A stretch of DNA of 64,000 bases from Streptomyces luomodiensis (GCF_031679605.1 NZ_CP117522.1:248001-312000); one strand, 5' to 3'. Shown: positions 18,809 through 27,610, numbered from the stretch's first letter. A program made the numbers and translations. Notes: generated by a model not told the origin, from the letters alone.

Positions 18809-19441
18809 GTGAAAACGGTGCAGATACGGCAGGCAACACCGGACGACATCGATGCCATCATGGCCGTGGAACAAGACTGGGAAGAGCCACAGCGCGCAAG
18901 CCGCGAACAAATGCTCACCCGCCTGCGGGTCTTCCCCGAAGGCTTCTGGCTCTTCAACAACACCAGCGGGGAAACCGTGGGAACCCTCATGGGCTTCCCC
19001 CTCCACTACTCCCCCGCCGAAGTATCCGAACTCAGCAGCTGGGACACCGTTACCAACCACGGCCACTACCCCGACATCGACCTCACCACAGCCAACGCGC
19101 TCTACCTCGCCTCCGGATCGCTCAAGCGCTCCGCCAGAGGCGGCACGGCCTACGCAGCCATGATGGAAACCCCAGTCGACCTCGCTCAACGCCTCGGCCT
19201 CGACTACGTCCTCGCCGGCGCCAAAATCCCCGGCTACGACGCCTACTGCCGCCGATACGGCGAAATCGACGCGCGCGACTACGCCTTCAAGGAACTCAAC
19301 GGCTGCCTCATCGACCCGTTCCTGGAGATGTACCGGGGCCACCACTACACCGTCCCCGACCGCAATCACATCATCCCCGACTACTACCCCGACCCGCCCA
19401 GCCGCGACTACGGGGCCCTCGTCGTACGCCACATAAAATAA
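18809..19441 (+). CDS. GNAT-family acyltransferase, last gene of the PKS cluster
   Basis: A 210-residue protein beginning VQIRQATPDDIDAIMAVEQ, a classic GNAT first strand and helix, with FWLF...GTLMGFPLHY for the central strands. The C-terminal part (AKIPGYDAYCRRYG ... IIPDYYPDPPSRDYGALVV) resembles GNATs with a PxYxxY...LPDYxPDPxSxxYxxL pattern. The start is uncertain: GTG 18809 lies only 4 nt after GGAG, while GTG 18818 lies 13 nt after it. Stand-alone or fused GNATs can prime or off-load carrier proteins in some PKS systems. Here it could load the free N-terminal ACP of PKS1 or transfer the finished chain, but that is inferred only from position. Confidence 0.75.
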   Translation: MKTVQIRQATPDDIDAIMAVEQDWEEPQRASREQMLTRLRVFPEGFWLFNNTSGETVGTLMGFPLHYSPAEVSELSSWDTVTNHGHYPDIDLTTANALYLASGSLKRSARGGTAYAAMMETPVDLAQRLGLDYVLAGAKIPGYDAYCRRYGEIDARDYAFKELNGCLIDPFLEMYRGHHYTVPDRNHIIPDYYPDPPSRDYGALVVRHIK

Positions 19442-19569
19442 ACCCACCCCATCCATCTCACGTCTCACAGCCGCTCGCGGATGCGGACAGGGGCACCCCG
19501 TCCGGGCGTACCACCCGGCGACCACCGATTCGTTCGTGTGGCGCGCCGCGCCCTTCGGACGCGACGTGG

Positions 19570-19917
19570 TCACCGGTGGTGTCTGTTCCGGCAGGAGCCA
19601 GAGGTTACGGGCTTGCCTTCGAGCCGGCTGCGCACGGTGCCTTCGAGGACGTAGGCGTAGACGAACGCCCGGCCGTGCCGGTGCGGCATCGCGTGTGCGT
19701 TGGGCGGGAAGTCGACGACCGCCGAGGTGAACGTCTTGCCCTTCGCATTCGGAAGGGCCTGCTGGAGCAGCGGCCTGAGGGTTTCGGTGGGGCGCGTCGA
19801 TGCCACGGCCGCGGTCGGCGTCTTGGCATGGGCGGGCTGGTCCGAGGACGAGCAGGCCGTGGCCGCGGTCAGCGTGGTGACGGCCAGCAGGCCACCGGCG
19901 ATCCGCATGCCGATCAC
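19570..19917 (-). CDS. Short cupin lipoprotein, probably C-terminally truncated
   Basis: The GTG start at 19917 overlaps the upstream oxidoreductase stop by 4 bp (GTGA); an in-frame ATG at 19908 is the alternative. The protein (about 115 residues) has a lipoprotein signal: MRIAGGLLAVTTLTAATAC with a lipobox-like ATAC, then CSSSDQP. The first cupin motif is clear (PPNAHAMPHRHGRAFVYAYVLEGTV, metal-binding HxH). The reading frame then ends about 20 residues later with TSGSCRNRHHR, before the second cupin motif that completes the barrel. A frameshift near 19610 may have cut it short. It is probably a non-functional or minimal version of the small exported cupins often paired with quinone oxidoreductases. 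Confidence 0.6.
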   Translation of the reverse strand: MIGMRIAGGLLAVTTLTAATACSSSDQPAHAKTPTAAVASTRPTETLRPLLQQALPNAKGKTFTSAVVDFPPNAHAMPHRHGRAFVYAYVLEGTVRSRLEGKPVTSGSCRNRHHR

Positions 19918-20852
19918 GATCGGTCTCCTGTTCCGTCTTGCGTGACGCGGATGATCGTCTTGCCCGGAGTGCGCTTGCCGGGGGCGAACGCGGCGGGCGC
20001 TTCGGCAAGCGGCCGCACAGCACCGACGACCGGCTTGAGCCGGCCGTCCCTCAGCCGCGCGGCGAGATCGGTGAGCCGAGCGCGGTCGGGTTCGACGACG
20101 AAGAAGATGGCCCGCCCCTCTTTGGGCTGGACCTTGGGCGGCATGGCGATGGTGACGAGCGTGCCGCCGGCCCGGACCAGGGCGGCCGAGCGGTCGAGGA
20201 TGTCGCCGCCGATCACATCGAACACGACGTCGGCCTCGCCGGCGTCCTCCAGTTCCTCGGTCCGCAGGTCCAGGAAGGTGTCGACGCCCAGGGCGAGAGC
20301 CCTGTCCCGGTCGGCGGACCGGCCGGTGCCGATGACCCGGGCGCCGGCCTCGCGGGCGAGCTGTACCGCGATCGACCCGACGCCGCCCGCGGCACCGTGG
20401 ACCAGGACGGTCTGGCCGGTGGTAAGGCGGCCGTGGTCGAACAGGCCCTGCCAGGCGGTCAGCCCGGAGATCGGCAGGGCGGCGGCCAGGGTGTGGTCGA
20501 TGTCCGCCGGCAGCGGCGCGAGGTTGCGGGCCTCCACCGCGGCGTACTCGGCGAGCGAGCCGTTGCGGGTCCAGTCGGCGAGGCCGAACACCCGCTGGCC
20601 GACCCTCAGGCCGGTGGTGCCGTACCCCAGCTCTGCGACGACACCGGACAGGTCGTGCCCGGGTACGCTCGGCGTCCGGTCGCGGCCGGCACGATCGGTC
20701 CACGTGCCGGGCCAGTCCAGCTCTCCGGGGGTGAAGCCCGCCGCGTGCACCCGCACGATGACGTCGTTCTCGGCCGCGTGGGGGTAGGGCATGTCCGTCA
20801 GGGACATCCCGGCGAGACCGGCGTCACGGTCTCGCACAGTGATGGCTTGCAT
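19914..20852 (-). CDS. NADP-dependent oxidoreductase, MDR superfamily (quinone-oxidoreductase-like)
   Basis: A 312-residue zinc-independent medium-chain dehydrogenase/reductase. The N-terminal GroES-like domain contains VHAAGFTPGELDWPG and VPGHDLSGVVAELG. The Rossmann domain has LVHGAAGGVGSIAVQLA (nucleotide-binding AxxGxxG), followed by GTGRSADRDRALALGVDTF. No structural-zinc cysteine cluster is present, as in QOR/zeta-crystallin types. ATG 20852 is chosen (MQAITVRDRDAG). It likely reduces quinones or enals for detoxification. It is translationally coupled to the downstream cupin gene. Confidence 0.85.
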   Translation of the reverse strand: MQAITVRDRDAGLAGMSLTDMPYPHAAENDVIVRVHAAGFTPGELDWPGTWTDRAGRDRTPSVPGHDLSGVVAELGYGTTGLRVGQRVFGLADWTRNGSLAEYAAVEARNLAPLPADIDHTLAAALPISGLTAWQGLFDHGRLTTGQTVLVHGAAGGVGSIAVQLAREAGARVIGTGRSADRDRALALGVDTFLDLRTEELEDAGEADVVFDVIGGDILDRSAALVRAGGTLVTIAMPPKVQPKEGRAIFFVVEPDRARLTDLAARLRDGRLKPVVGAVRPLAEAPAAFAPGKRTPGKTIIRVTQDGTGDRS

Positions 20853-20877
20853 ACAGGTCCTTACTGGGAGGGGCGAT

Positions 20878-21500
20878 TCAGGCGAGCAGTCCGTTCGGCG
20901 CAGCCCGTTCACGCACAGGGCTCGTCGTCGGAAAGACGCGGGCAGGTGGATGTATGCCACTTCGTACGATCGATCTCACCTGCTCGCGCACGCCTTCGCG
21001 GTAGAACACCTGGGCGAGCTCGCCGCCGACCTCGGGGAAGTCGATGCGGTCCGGGTGCCGCTGGCGCCACACCCGCGCGCGCCGCGGAGACCTTGCCGCC
21101 CCGTCGGTGACGTAGACGGCGTCCGGGTGCAGGAGCCTGACCAGGCCGGCCAGGGCCCCGGCCTCGTAGGCAGCGCGGAAGACCGCGAGGACGCGTTCGC
21201 GTTCCGCCTTCGACGCCTGCGGCATGGACTGCTTCGCTTTGGCCACCCGCCGTCGCGCCCGCGAGGCGAGCTGCCGGGCACCCGGCACGGAGACGTCCAG
21301 CACTTCGGCGATCCGGCCGAACTCAAGACCGAAGACGTCGTGCAGGACGAAGGCCACCCGCTCCGGCGGGGACAGCTCCTCCATGATCAGGAGCATCGCC
21401 GAACCGACGGACTCATCGACGAGTACCGGTTGCGAGGCGTCCGGCCCCGTCAGCAGCGGTTCCGGCAGCCACGGTCCGCCACAGGTCTCCCGGCGGAAAC
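20878..21500 (-). pseudogene. Remnant of an ECF sigma factor (SigJ/ECF41-like)
   Basis: The frame shows RRETCGGPWLPEPLLTGPDA and then a complete sigma region 4 (MEELSPPERVAFVLHDVFGL, FGRIAEVLDVSVPGARQLAS, RARRRVAKAK), followed by part of a SnoaL-like C-terminal domain (FRAAYEAGALAGLVRLLHPD). Region 2, which binds the -10 element and core polymerase, is missing upstream. The NTF2-like C-terminus also runs out into unrelated residues. Intact relatives run to about 290-300 residues. It should not be counted as a working sigma factor. Confidence 0.75.
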
Positions 21501-21612
21501 GGGCACCGACCAGCGCCACGGGCCGGCTCCCCGCGGCCGTTATGCGCGGCCGCGGGGAGCGAGAAGTAGGTGCAGGGCCGTACACGCGATCGTGCGCGGC
21601 CTTGGCGGCGGT

Positions 21613-22506
21613 TCAGGCGGTCGAAGTGATCGCTCGGGTGACGGCCGTGATCGCCGGGGCGGGGTGGCCGGGGAGGCGTGCCACGAGCACCCGGCGGATC
21701 TCGGGGGGTGCGCCGTCGACGCACAGCAGGCTCACCCCGGGCGGCAGCACCGGTGAGAGCCGGTTCGGCACCGTCGTCACACCGAACCCGCCGGCGACCA
21801 GCTGGAGCTTCGTCAGCCAGTCGCGCGCGGAGTGGAGGATGCGCGGCCGTCCGGGCAGGCCGGGCCAGACGCCGAGCAGCGGCTCGGAGCTCGATGACGG
21901 GGTGGCGATCCACGCGGCGTCGACCAGCTCGTCGACGTGCACCGAGGTGCGTCCGGCGAACTCTCCGGTCGACGCCACCGCCACGACCAGTTCGGTGTCC
22001 GCGACGGTCTCGACGTGCAGGCGCGGCGAGTCGCCGTCGAAGGGCCGGTGGGGTGGGCGGGACGTCAGCACGGCGAGGTCGAGCGAGCCCGCGCGCAGCG
22101 CCCGGATCAGCGTGGGCGTGGTGCCCTCGCTGGTGGTGACCGTGATCTGCGGGCCGGCCGCCGCGAGGTGTGCGAGCGCGGCGGGCAGGACCACCGCGCC
22201 CGCGCTCAGGAACACCCCGAGCCGCACCAGTTCGGTCCGCGGGACGGTGCCAGTGAGTTCCCGCTCGGCCGCCGCGAGCGAGGCCAGGACCGTATGGGCG
22301 TGCCGCAGCAGGGTCAAGCCCGAGGGGGTGAGCCGTACCCCGTCCGGCCGGCGTTCGAACAGGGTGGTGCCCACACTGCGTTCGAGGGCGGCGGCCTGGC
22401 GTGAGACGGCCGACTGCGTGTAGCCGAGTCGGGCAGCTGCCGCGGTGAAGCTGCCGGACTCGGCGATCTGCCGCAGGACCCGCAGTCCCGCGCTGGAGAT
22501 GTCCAT
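21613..22506 (-). CDS. LysR-family transcriptional regulator
   Basis: A 297-residue protein with an N-terminal winged HTH (GLRVLRQIAESGSFTAAAARLGYTQSAVSRQAAALE) and a typical substrate-binding domain ending in ITAVTRAITSTA. The start is ATG 22506 (MDISSAG). It is divergent from the oxidoreductase at 22607, with 100 bp between the two starts, the normal arrangement for a LysR regulator and its target. Confidence 0.92.
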   Translation of the reverse strand: MDISSAGLRVLRQIAESGSFTAAAARLGYTQSAVSRQAAALERSVGTTLFERRPDGVRLTPSGLTLLRHAHTVLASLAAAERELTGTVPRTELVRLGVFLSAGAVVLPAALAHLAAAGPQITVTTSEGTTPTLIRALRAGSLDLAVLTSRPPHRPFDGDSPRLHVETVADTELVVAVASTGEFAGRTSVHVDELVDAAWIATPSSSSEPLLGVWPGLPGRPRILHSARDWLTKLQLVAGGFGVTTVPNRLSPVLPPGVSLLCVDGAPPEIRRVLVARLPGHPAPAITAVTRAITSTA

Positions 22507-22606
22507 GCGACATACGCATACCATGAATGCCAGATCATCGCTTCCCGCATGCCCACCCAGCTCCTAGTGTCGATCCCACAGCACGGACGAACATGGAGGT
22601 CATCAC

Positions 22607-23695
22607 GTGCGAGCAGCAGTTCTGACGCAGTTCGGCGCCCCGCTCACCGTGCGGGAGGTGCCGGACCCCGAGGCCGGGGGCGGTGAGGTGGTGGTCGAGG
22701 TCCTCGCCGCCGGCGTGGCTCCCTACGCGGCCGAAGTCTTCAGCGGCAAGCGGAAGTACCCCCTTGTCCCTCCTGTCGTGCCCGGTGTCGGCGCGGTGGG
22801 GCGGATCGTCCACGTCGGCCCCGACGCCACCCGGCTGCGGGTCGGCGACCTGGTGTGGTGCGACTCGACGGTGCGCTCGCGGGACGATGCCCTGACGCCC
22901 GACATCACGCTCCAGGGCTGGAGTTCGCGCGGCGAGGGCGGCGCGCGGCTCGCCGAGTACCTGCACGACGGCGCGTTCGCCGAGCTCATGCGGGTCCCGA
23001 CGGAGAACGTCTTTCCGCTGCCCGCCGCGGCCGGGAAGGATCCGGCCCGCTGGGCCGCGCTCACCGTGCACACCATCTCCTACGGCGGGCTGCTGGCGGG
23101 CGGGCTCGCGGCCGGCGAGACGCTGCTCGTCAGCGGGGCGACCGGCAACCTCGGCAGCAGCGCGGTCGCGGTCGCGTTCGCGATGGGAGCGGGCCGCGTG
23201 GTCGCCCCGGGCCGCAACCAGGCCGCGCTGGACCTCCTCGCCGACCGGTTCGGTCCGCGTCTGCGCCCGGTCCCGCTGACCGGGGACGAGGCCGCCGACC
23301 GCGCGGCGATGTCCGCGGCGGCCGACGGCCCGATCGACATGGTGATCGACCTGCTCCCGCCGAGCGCACCCAGCTCGGCGTCGCGCGCGGCGGCCATGAC
23401 GGTGCGCGAGTACGGCCGCGTCGTCCTCATGGGCGGCGTCGGCATGCTCGGTGGCGACGACCTCGCACTCCCGTACCCATGGATCATGCGTAACTCGATC
23501 ACCGTGCGTGGGCAGTGGATGTATCCGCGCACCGCCAACGTCGGCATCATCCGGCTCCTCGCCGCGGGGACTTTGGATCTCGCCCCCGAACGGGTCCGGT
23601 CGTTCGACCTCGATGCCGTCAACGACGCCATCGCGTACGCCGCCGCGCACGGCGGCCCGTTCGACCGCACCAGCCTCACCCCATCGGCCGGCTGA
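22607..23695 (+). CDS. Alcohol dehydrogenase catalytic-domain protein, MDR superfamily
   Basis: A 362-residue MDR enzyme. The GroES-like half has VVPGVGAVGRIVHVGPDA and RVGDLVWCDST. The cofactor domain has ETLLVSGATGNLGSSAVAVA, a Rossmann-type binding loop. The catalytic zinc ligands of classical alcohol dehydrogenases (GHE and Cys) are not evident, so it may be zinc-free. GTG 22607 is preceded by ATGGAGGTC. The divergent LysR gene probably controls it. Substrate unknown. Confidence 0.82.
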   Translation: MRAAVLTQFGAPLTVREVPDPEAGGGEVVVEVLAAGVAPYAAEVFSGKRKYPLVPPVVPGVGAVGRIVHVGPDATRLRVGDLVWCDSTVRSRDDALTPDITLQGWSSRGEGGARLAEYLHDGAFAELMRVPTENVFPLPAAAGKDPARWAALTVHTISYGGLLAGGLAAGETLLVSGATGNLGSSAVAVAFAMGAGRVVAPGRNQAALDLLADRFGPRLRPVPLTGDEAADRAAMSAAADGPIDMVIDLLPPSAPSSASRAAAMTVREYGRVVLMGGVGMLGGDDLALPYPWIMRNSITVRGQWMYPRTANVGIIRLLAAGTLDLAPERVRSFDLDAVNDAIAYAAAHGGPFDRTSLTPSAG

Positions 23696-23912
23696 CAAAG
23701 CCCGCTGATCCCCACCACGGGGACGGCCACGACCGCATGGTGTCCTGACCCCTGAGGTGCACCTGTCCAAGCCATGGCAGCGCCTGTCGCGGAACCGGCG
23801 TGGCGCGGTCCTGGACCGCGCCATCCGCCAGTGCGAAACGCCGTGGAGACCCACTGAGCGGTCAGAGCGCGCGGCCAGGACCGCTGCCGCCGACAGGGAC
23901 AGTTCGGCCGGC

Positions 23913-24662
23913 TCAGTTGGCCCAGCGGGCGATGCCCAGCGCCGCCGTGCGCACGGCCGGAGTGAGCCGGTCCAGGGCGGCTCGAGAATGCGCCACGATG
24001 CCGAGCGCGGCCAGCACGCGGCCGTCCAGGCCGAGCACCGGGGCGGCGACGGACACGGCTCCCAAGGTCATCTCCTCGTGTGAGTAGGCGACTTTGGACT
24101 TGCGGACCTCCGCCAGTGCGGCCGCGAGCCGGCCGGGCTGGGTGATCGTGTGCGGGGTCATCCGGGTCAGCCCCGCTTCAGTGACGGAACTGAACAGCTC
24201 CTCGCCGGAAAAGGCCAGGATGGCCTTCCCGACCCCGGTCGCGTGCAGGGGGAGGCGGCCACCGATGTGGGTCAGTGTCGGAACGGCCTTGGTGCTGGAG
24301 ATCTTCTCGATGCAGAGAGCCTGGGTGCCCTCGAGGACCGTCAGCTGAACGTTCTCCTGAGTGGCCTGGTACAGATCATGCATGAAGGGCAGGGCCGCTT
24401 CTCTCAGCCCCCGCTGCTGTGGGGCCAGCGCGCCGATCGTCCATAGGCGCATCCCGATGTGGTAGCGGCCGTCGTCAAGCCGCTCCAGGCCGCCCCAGGT
24501 GCGGAGTTCGCTGATCAGACGGCGCGCGGTGGAGACCGGCAGGCCGCTTCGCGTGGCCACTTCGGTGAGGGTCAACGCGGGGTGGGCCACGTCGAAGGTG
24601 TCCAGGACGGCGAGCAGTCGCCGGGAAACGGTCTGACCGGGGGTGTTGGTTCTGCCTGCCAC
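23913..24662 (-). CDS. IclR-family transcriptional regulator of the adjacent catabolic operon
   Basis: A 249-residue protein. The winged HTH near the N-terminus (LTLTEVATRSGLPVSTARRLISEL) is followed by the IclR effector domain (CIEKISSTKAVPTLTHIGGRLPLHATGVGKAILA). The start is GTG 24662. It diverges from the hydroxyquinol operon, with a 117-bp gap to the leader peptide start. IclR proteins near aromatic ring-cleavage genes commonly act as inducer-dependent activators or repressors, so control of the operon is a strong inference. The 217 bp between 23696 and 23912 contain no supported gene. Confidence 0.92.
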   Translation of the reverse strand: MAGRTNTPGQTVSRRLLAVLDTFDVAHPALTLTEVATRSGLPVSTARRLISELRTWGGLERLDDGRYHIGMRLWTIGALAPQQRGLREAALPFMHDLYQATQENVQLTVLEGTQALCIEKISSTKAVPTLTHIGGRLPLHATGVGKAILAFSGEELFSSVTEAGLTRMTPHTITQPGRLAAALAEVRKSKVAYSHEEMTLGAVSVAAPVLGLDGRVLAALGIVAHSRAALDRLTPAVRTAALGIARWAN

Positions 24663-24682
24663 ACCGGCAACCTAAAGCCGAC

Positions 24683-24828
24683 TGCCACTGGATGGCAATG
24701 AATGGTGGCGTGGGCGACGGATGGTCTGCATGATCGCTGCAGCACGGAGAGATCGGCACAGAACAAGGAGGTTCTGCACATGTCGGCGAGCGACAACGGA
24801 GCCCGCGTCCGCATTGCCACTGGGTGGG
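24683..24828. promoter_or_regulatory. Candidate IclR operator pair in the divergent promoter region
   Basis: TGCCACTGGATGG at 24683-24695 (part of the inverted repeat TGCCA-N5-TGGCA, 24683-24697) recurs as TGCCACTGGGTGG at 24815-24827. The first copy lies 20 bp from the IclR start. The second overlaps the ribosome binding site of the transporter gene. Two matching elements flanking the divergent promoters fit autoregulation plus control of the operon. Confidence 0.45.
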
Positions 24829-24839
24829 AGAACCAATGA
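24780..24839 (+). CDS. 19-residue leader peptide translationally coupled to the transporter
   Basis: An AAGGAGG at 24765-24771 sits 8 nt before ATG 24780. The frame encodes MSASDNGARVRIATGWENQ and stops at TGA 24837-24839, overlapping the transporter start ATG 24836 as ATGA. The perfect Shine-Dalgarno and the stop-start overlap argue that it is translated. It may couple or tune expression of the transporter. The peptide has no run of one amino acid that would suggest attenuation. Confidence 0.5.
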   Translation: MSASDNGARVRIATGWENQ

Positions 24840-26098
24840 CTGGATTCTGGACACGCCAGGGCATCGTCCCGAATCTCCGCTGGGGGTTCGTGGCACTCAC
24901 CTTGTTCATGATCGGGGATGGGATCGAGTCCGGCTTCCTGTCTCCCTACCTGGCCGAGCACGGCTTCGGCTCGGGCCAGATGTCCCTGCTGTGGAGCGTC
25001 TACGGGTTCGTCGTCGCCGTCGCGGCCTGGCTCTCCGGCGCCCTTGCCGAAGCCTTCGGCCCTCGGCGGGTGATGCTCGCCGGATTCGGCATCTGGGTCG
25101 TTTTCGAGATCGCGTTCCTGGCCGCGCTCGCCCAGGAGAACTTCACCTTCATGCTGATCAGCTTCGGCATACGCGGCCTGGGATACCCCCTGTTCTCGTA
25201 CGGGTTCCTCGTCTGGCTGGCCATGGACACGCCGGAACAGGTGATGGGCAAGGCGGTCGGGTGGTACTGGTTCTTCTTCGTGCTCGGCCTCGGAGTGGTC
25301 AGCTCCTACTACGCGGGCGCCGTCATCCCGCTCATCGGTGAGTTCGCCACCCTCGCCTCGTCGCTGGTCTTCATCGGGATCGGCGGGATCATGCTGGCTT
25401 TCCTGGTCAAGGCCCGCCGGCCGGATCCGGGCGGCCTCCAGACCAGCCTGCGCTCGATTCTCGGCGCGTTCACCATCGTCGTCGAACGGCCGAAGGTGGG
25501 CATCGGCGGGATCGTGCGCGTGATCAACACATTGGGCTTCTACGCGTTCGTCGTCTTCCTGAGCACCTTCATGGTCCACGATGTCGGGCTGTCCACCTCC
25601 GAGTGGCAGACCGTGTGGGGGACGCTGACGCTGACCAACATCATCGCCAACGTGGTGTTCGGGTACGTCGCCGACAAGATCGGCCGCATCCGCACCGTGG
25701 CATGGTTCGGCGGACTTCTCTGCGCGGTGAGCGTTCCCGCCTTCTACTATGTGCCGAAACTGCTCGGCTCGGGCTTCTGGGCCATCCTCGTGGTGGGCAT
25801 CGTGTACGGTGCCGGGCTCTCCGGTTACGTCCCGCTGTCCGCGATCATGCCCGCGCTGGCTCCGCACCGCATCGGCGGCGCGATCGCCATCCTCAACCTC
25901 GGTGCGGGTGTGAGCCAGTTCCTGGGCCCTGTGGTGGCCGGACTGGTGACGCCGCTCGGAGTCGCCGGAACGCTGTGGGTCCTTGCCGGCATCCACCTCG
26001 TCGGCATGGCACTCACCTACTGTCTGCGCGACCGCCCCTCACCCCCGAAGGAGAAGCCCGCCATGGACCGCGAACTGGCCGAGAGGACCGCGCTGTGA
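24836..26098 (+). CDS. MFS transporter, polyol permease (RbtT/DalT) type
   Basis: A 420-residue protein with about 12 hydrophobic segments. ATG 24836 follows GGGTGGGAG. The N-terminus (LRWGFVALTLFMIGDGIESGFLSPYL) and the stretch GIRGLGYPLFSYGFLVW match the polyol permease branch of the MFS, whose known members import ribitol and D-arabinitol. The loop DKIGRIRTV corresponds to the MFS DxxGR motif. As first structural gene of a ring-cleavage operon it should import the substrate. Its family suggests a polyol or cyclitol rather than a benzoate-type acid. Confidence 0.9.
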   Translation: MTGFWTRQGIVPNLRWGFVALTLFMIGDGIESGFLSPYLAEHGFGSGQMSLLWSVYGFVVAVAAWLSGALAEAFGPRRVMLAGFGIWVVFEIAFLAALAQENFTFMLISFGIRGLGYPLFSYGFLVWLAMDTPEQVMGKAVGWYWFFFVLGLGVVSSYYAGAVIPLIGEFATLASSLVFIGIGGIMLAFLVKARRPDPGGLQTSLRSILGAFTIVVERPKVGIGGIVRVINTLGFYAFVVFLSTFMVHDVGLSTSEWQTVWGTLTLTNIIANVVFGYVADKIGRIRTVAWFGGLLCAVSVPAFYYVPKLLGSGFWAILVVGIVYGAGLSGYVPLSAIMPALAPHRIGGAIAILNLGAGVSQFLGPVVAGLVTPLGVAGTLWVLAGIHLVGMALTYCLRDRPSPPKEKPAMDRELAERTAL

Positions 26099-26841
26099 CC
26101 ACCCTTCCCACCATCGTTCTCGTCCACGGGATGTGGCACGGCTCCTGGGCCTGGGAACGGGTCGCGACGCTGCTCGAAGCGGCCGGCCATCCCTGTGTCC
26201 AGGTCACGTTGCCGGGCAAGGACCGTTCACCGGGCGATCCGACCTTCCAGGGACACTGCGACCATCTCGCCCGCGTCCTCGCCGATGTGCGCGGTGACGT
26301 CGTACTCGTCGGACATTCCTATTCCGGAGCTCTGCTGACCGAGGTCGGTGACGCCCCCCAGGTGCGGGCCATGGTCTTCGTGAGCGCGTTCTGTCTGGAA
26401 CCCGGGGAGTCGGTCGCGTCCGTCAACGACGCCGAGGCGGGCTCGCAGGCGGGCAAGGACGACATCCGTCAGGTCGGTGACTACCTGGTCATCGATCCGG
26501 ACATCGCGCGGAACGCCTTCTACCACGACTGCACGCCGGCCGATGCGACCAGGGCCGTCGAGCGCCTCACACCCGAACACGCCGGCACCCGGGCGGCGGT
26601 CGTCTCCAACGCGGCCTGGCGCACCGTCCCCTCGCACTTCGTGGTGTGCACCCTGGACCGGGCCTGCACACCGGAGGTCCAGCGGATGATGGCGAGCCGG
26701 GTGGAGTCGTCGAGTGAGCTGGTCTCGAGCCACTCCCCGATGTTGTCGATGCCGCAGGCCCTGGCGCGCACGATCACCGAGTTCGCGTCGCGGCACCGGG
26801 GAACGGCTCAGCGGAGCCACGCGTCGGAGCGCATCTCGTGA
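26095..26841 (+). CDS. Alpha/beta-fold hydrolase
   Basis: A 248-residue hydrolase starting GTG 26095, overlapping the transporter stop by 4 bp. HGMWHGSWAWE forms the oxyanion-hole region, GHSYSG carries the nucleophilic Ser, and SSHSPMLSMP near the C-terminus carries the catalytic His. The short esterase/HNL/MenH-like size and the lack of a signal peptide suggest a cytoplasmic ester or C-C hydrolase acting on the imported substrate or a ring-derived intermediate. Confidence 0.85.
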   Translation: MTTLPTIVLVHGMWHGSWAWERVATLLEAAGHPCVQVTLPGKDRSPGDPTFQGHCDHLARVLADVRGDVVLVGHSYSGALLTEVGDAPQVRAMVFVSAFCLEPGESVASVNDAEAGSQAGKDDIRQVGDYLVIDPDIARNAFYHDCTPADATRAVERLTPEHAGTRAAVVSNAAWRTVPSHFVVCTLDRACTPEVQRMMASRVESSSELVSSHSPMLSMPQALARTITEFASRHRGTAQRSHASERIS

Positions 26842-27590
26842 CCGCGCCCGTCGCGATCGTGACCGGCGGCGCCGGCGGGATGGGCACGGCCATCGCCACC
26901 GTCCTGCTCGACGACGGCTTCCGGGTCGCGCTGCTCGACCGCCGCGGGGCGCAGGAAGCCGCCGGCCGGCTGGCCGGCACCGGCGAGGTGCTCGGTGTCG
27001 AGGCCGACGTCTCCGACGAGGAGTCGGTCCGGGCCGCCATCGACCACGTGGACATGGTGTGGGGCCGCGTCGACGCCCTGGTCAACAACGCCGGTATCGA
27101 GCCGCCGCACGCGGTGCGGAGCATGGAGCCGGACACCTGGCGGGCGACGCTGGACGTCAACCTGACCGGACCCGCACTCATGATCAAACATTGTGTGCCC
27201 CTGTGGCGGCGCCAGGGCGGCGGCCGGGTCGTCTCCATCGGCTCACGTGTGTGGCTCGGTGGTGGTGTGACACCCGCCTATGCCGCGTCGAAGGCGGGGA
27301 TCGTCGGCCTGACCCGCACGGCGTGCCATGAGCTCGGCCCACTCGGGGTCACCGTCAACGTCGTCGCACCGAGCTTCGTGGACACCTCGTTCAACACCCA
27401 GAAGGCCGACGCCGGGGTCCTGGAGGCCCGCGTCGACCGATTCACCGAGGCCTCGCCGCTGGGCAGGCTCGTGGAGCCGGTGGACGTCGCGCACGCCGTG
27501 GCGTTCCTGGTGTCGGAGCGAGCCCGGAACATCACCGGTGAAGTGATACACGTGGCCGCCGGGACACAACTGGCGCCGACGATCCAATGA
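26838..27590 (+). CDS. Short-chain dehydrogenase/reductase (first of two in the operon)
   Basis: A 250-residue classical SDR with TGGAGGMG for the cofactor, NNAG at the start of the active-site strand and YAASK as catalytic Tyr/Lys. The segment usually holding the catalytic Ser reads VVSIGSRVWLGGG, so a Ser is available. GTG 26838 overlaps the hydrolase stop (GTGA). It probably oxidises a hydroxyl group of the pathway substrate. Confidence 0.88.
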   Translation: MTAPVAIVTGGAGGMGTAIATVLLDDGFRVALLDRRGAQEAAGRLAGTGEVLGVEADVSDEESVRAAIDHVDMVWGRVDALVNNAGIEPPHAVRSMEPDTWRATLDVNLTGPALMIKHCVPLWRRQGGGRVVSIGSRVWLGGGVTPAYAASKAGIVGLTRTACHELGPLGVTVNVVAPSFVDTSFNTQKADAGVLEARVDRFTEASPLGRLVEPVDVAHAVAFLVSERARNITGEVIHVAAGTQLAPTIQ

Positions 27591-27610
27591 GCATCAAGGA
27601 GGTTCTGAGC

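Noticed and set aside
24572..25996. A 474-codon minus-strand frame over the polyol permease gene
   Set aside because: It is highly charged Asp/Glu/His/Arg-rich sequence opposite a clear 12-helix transporter.
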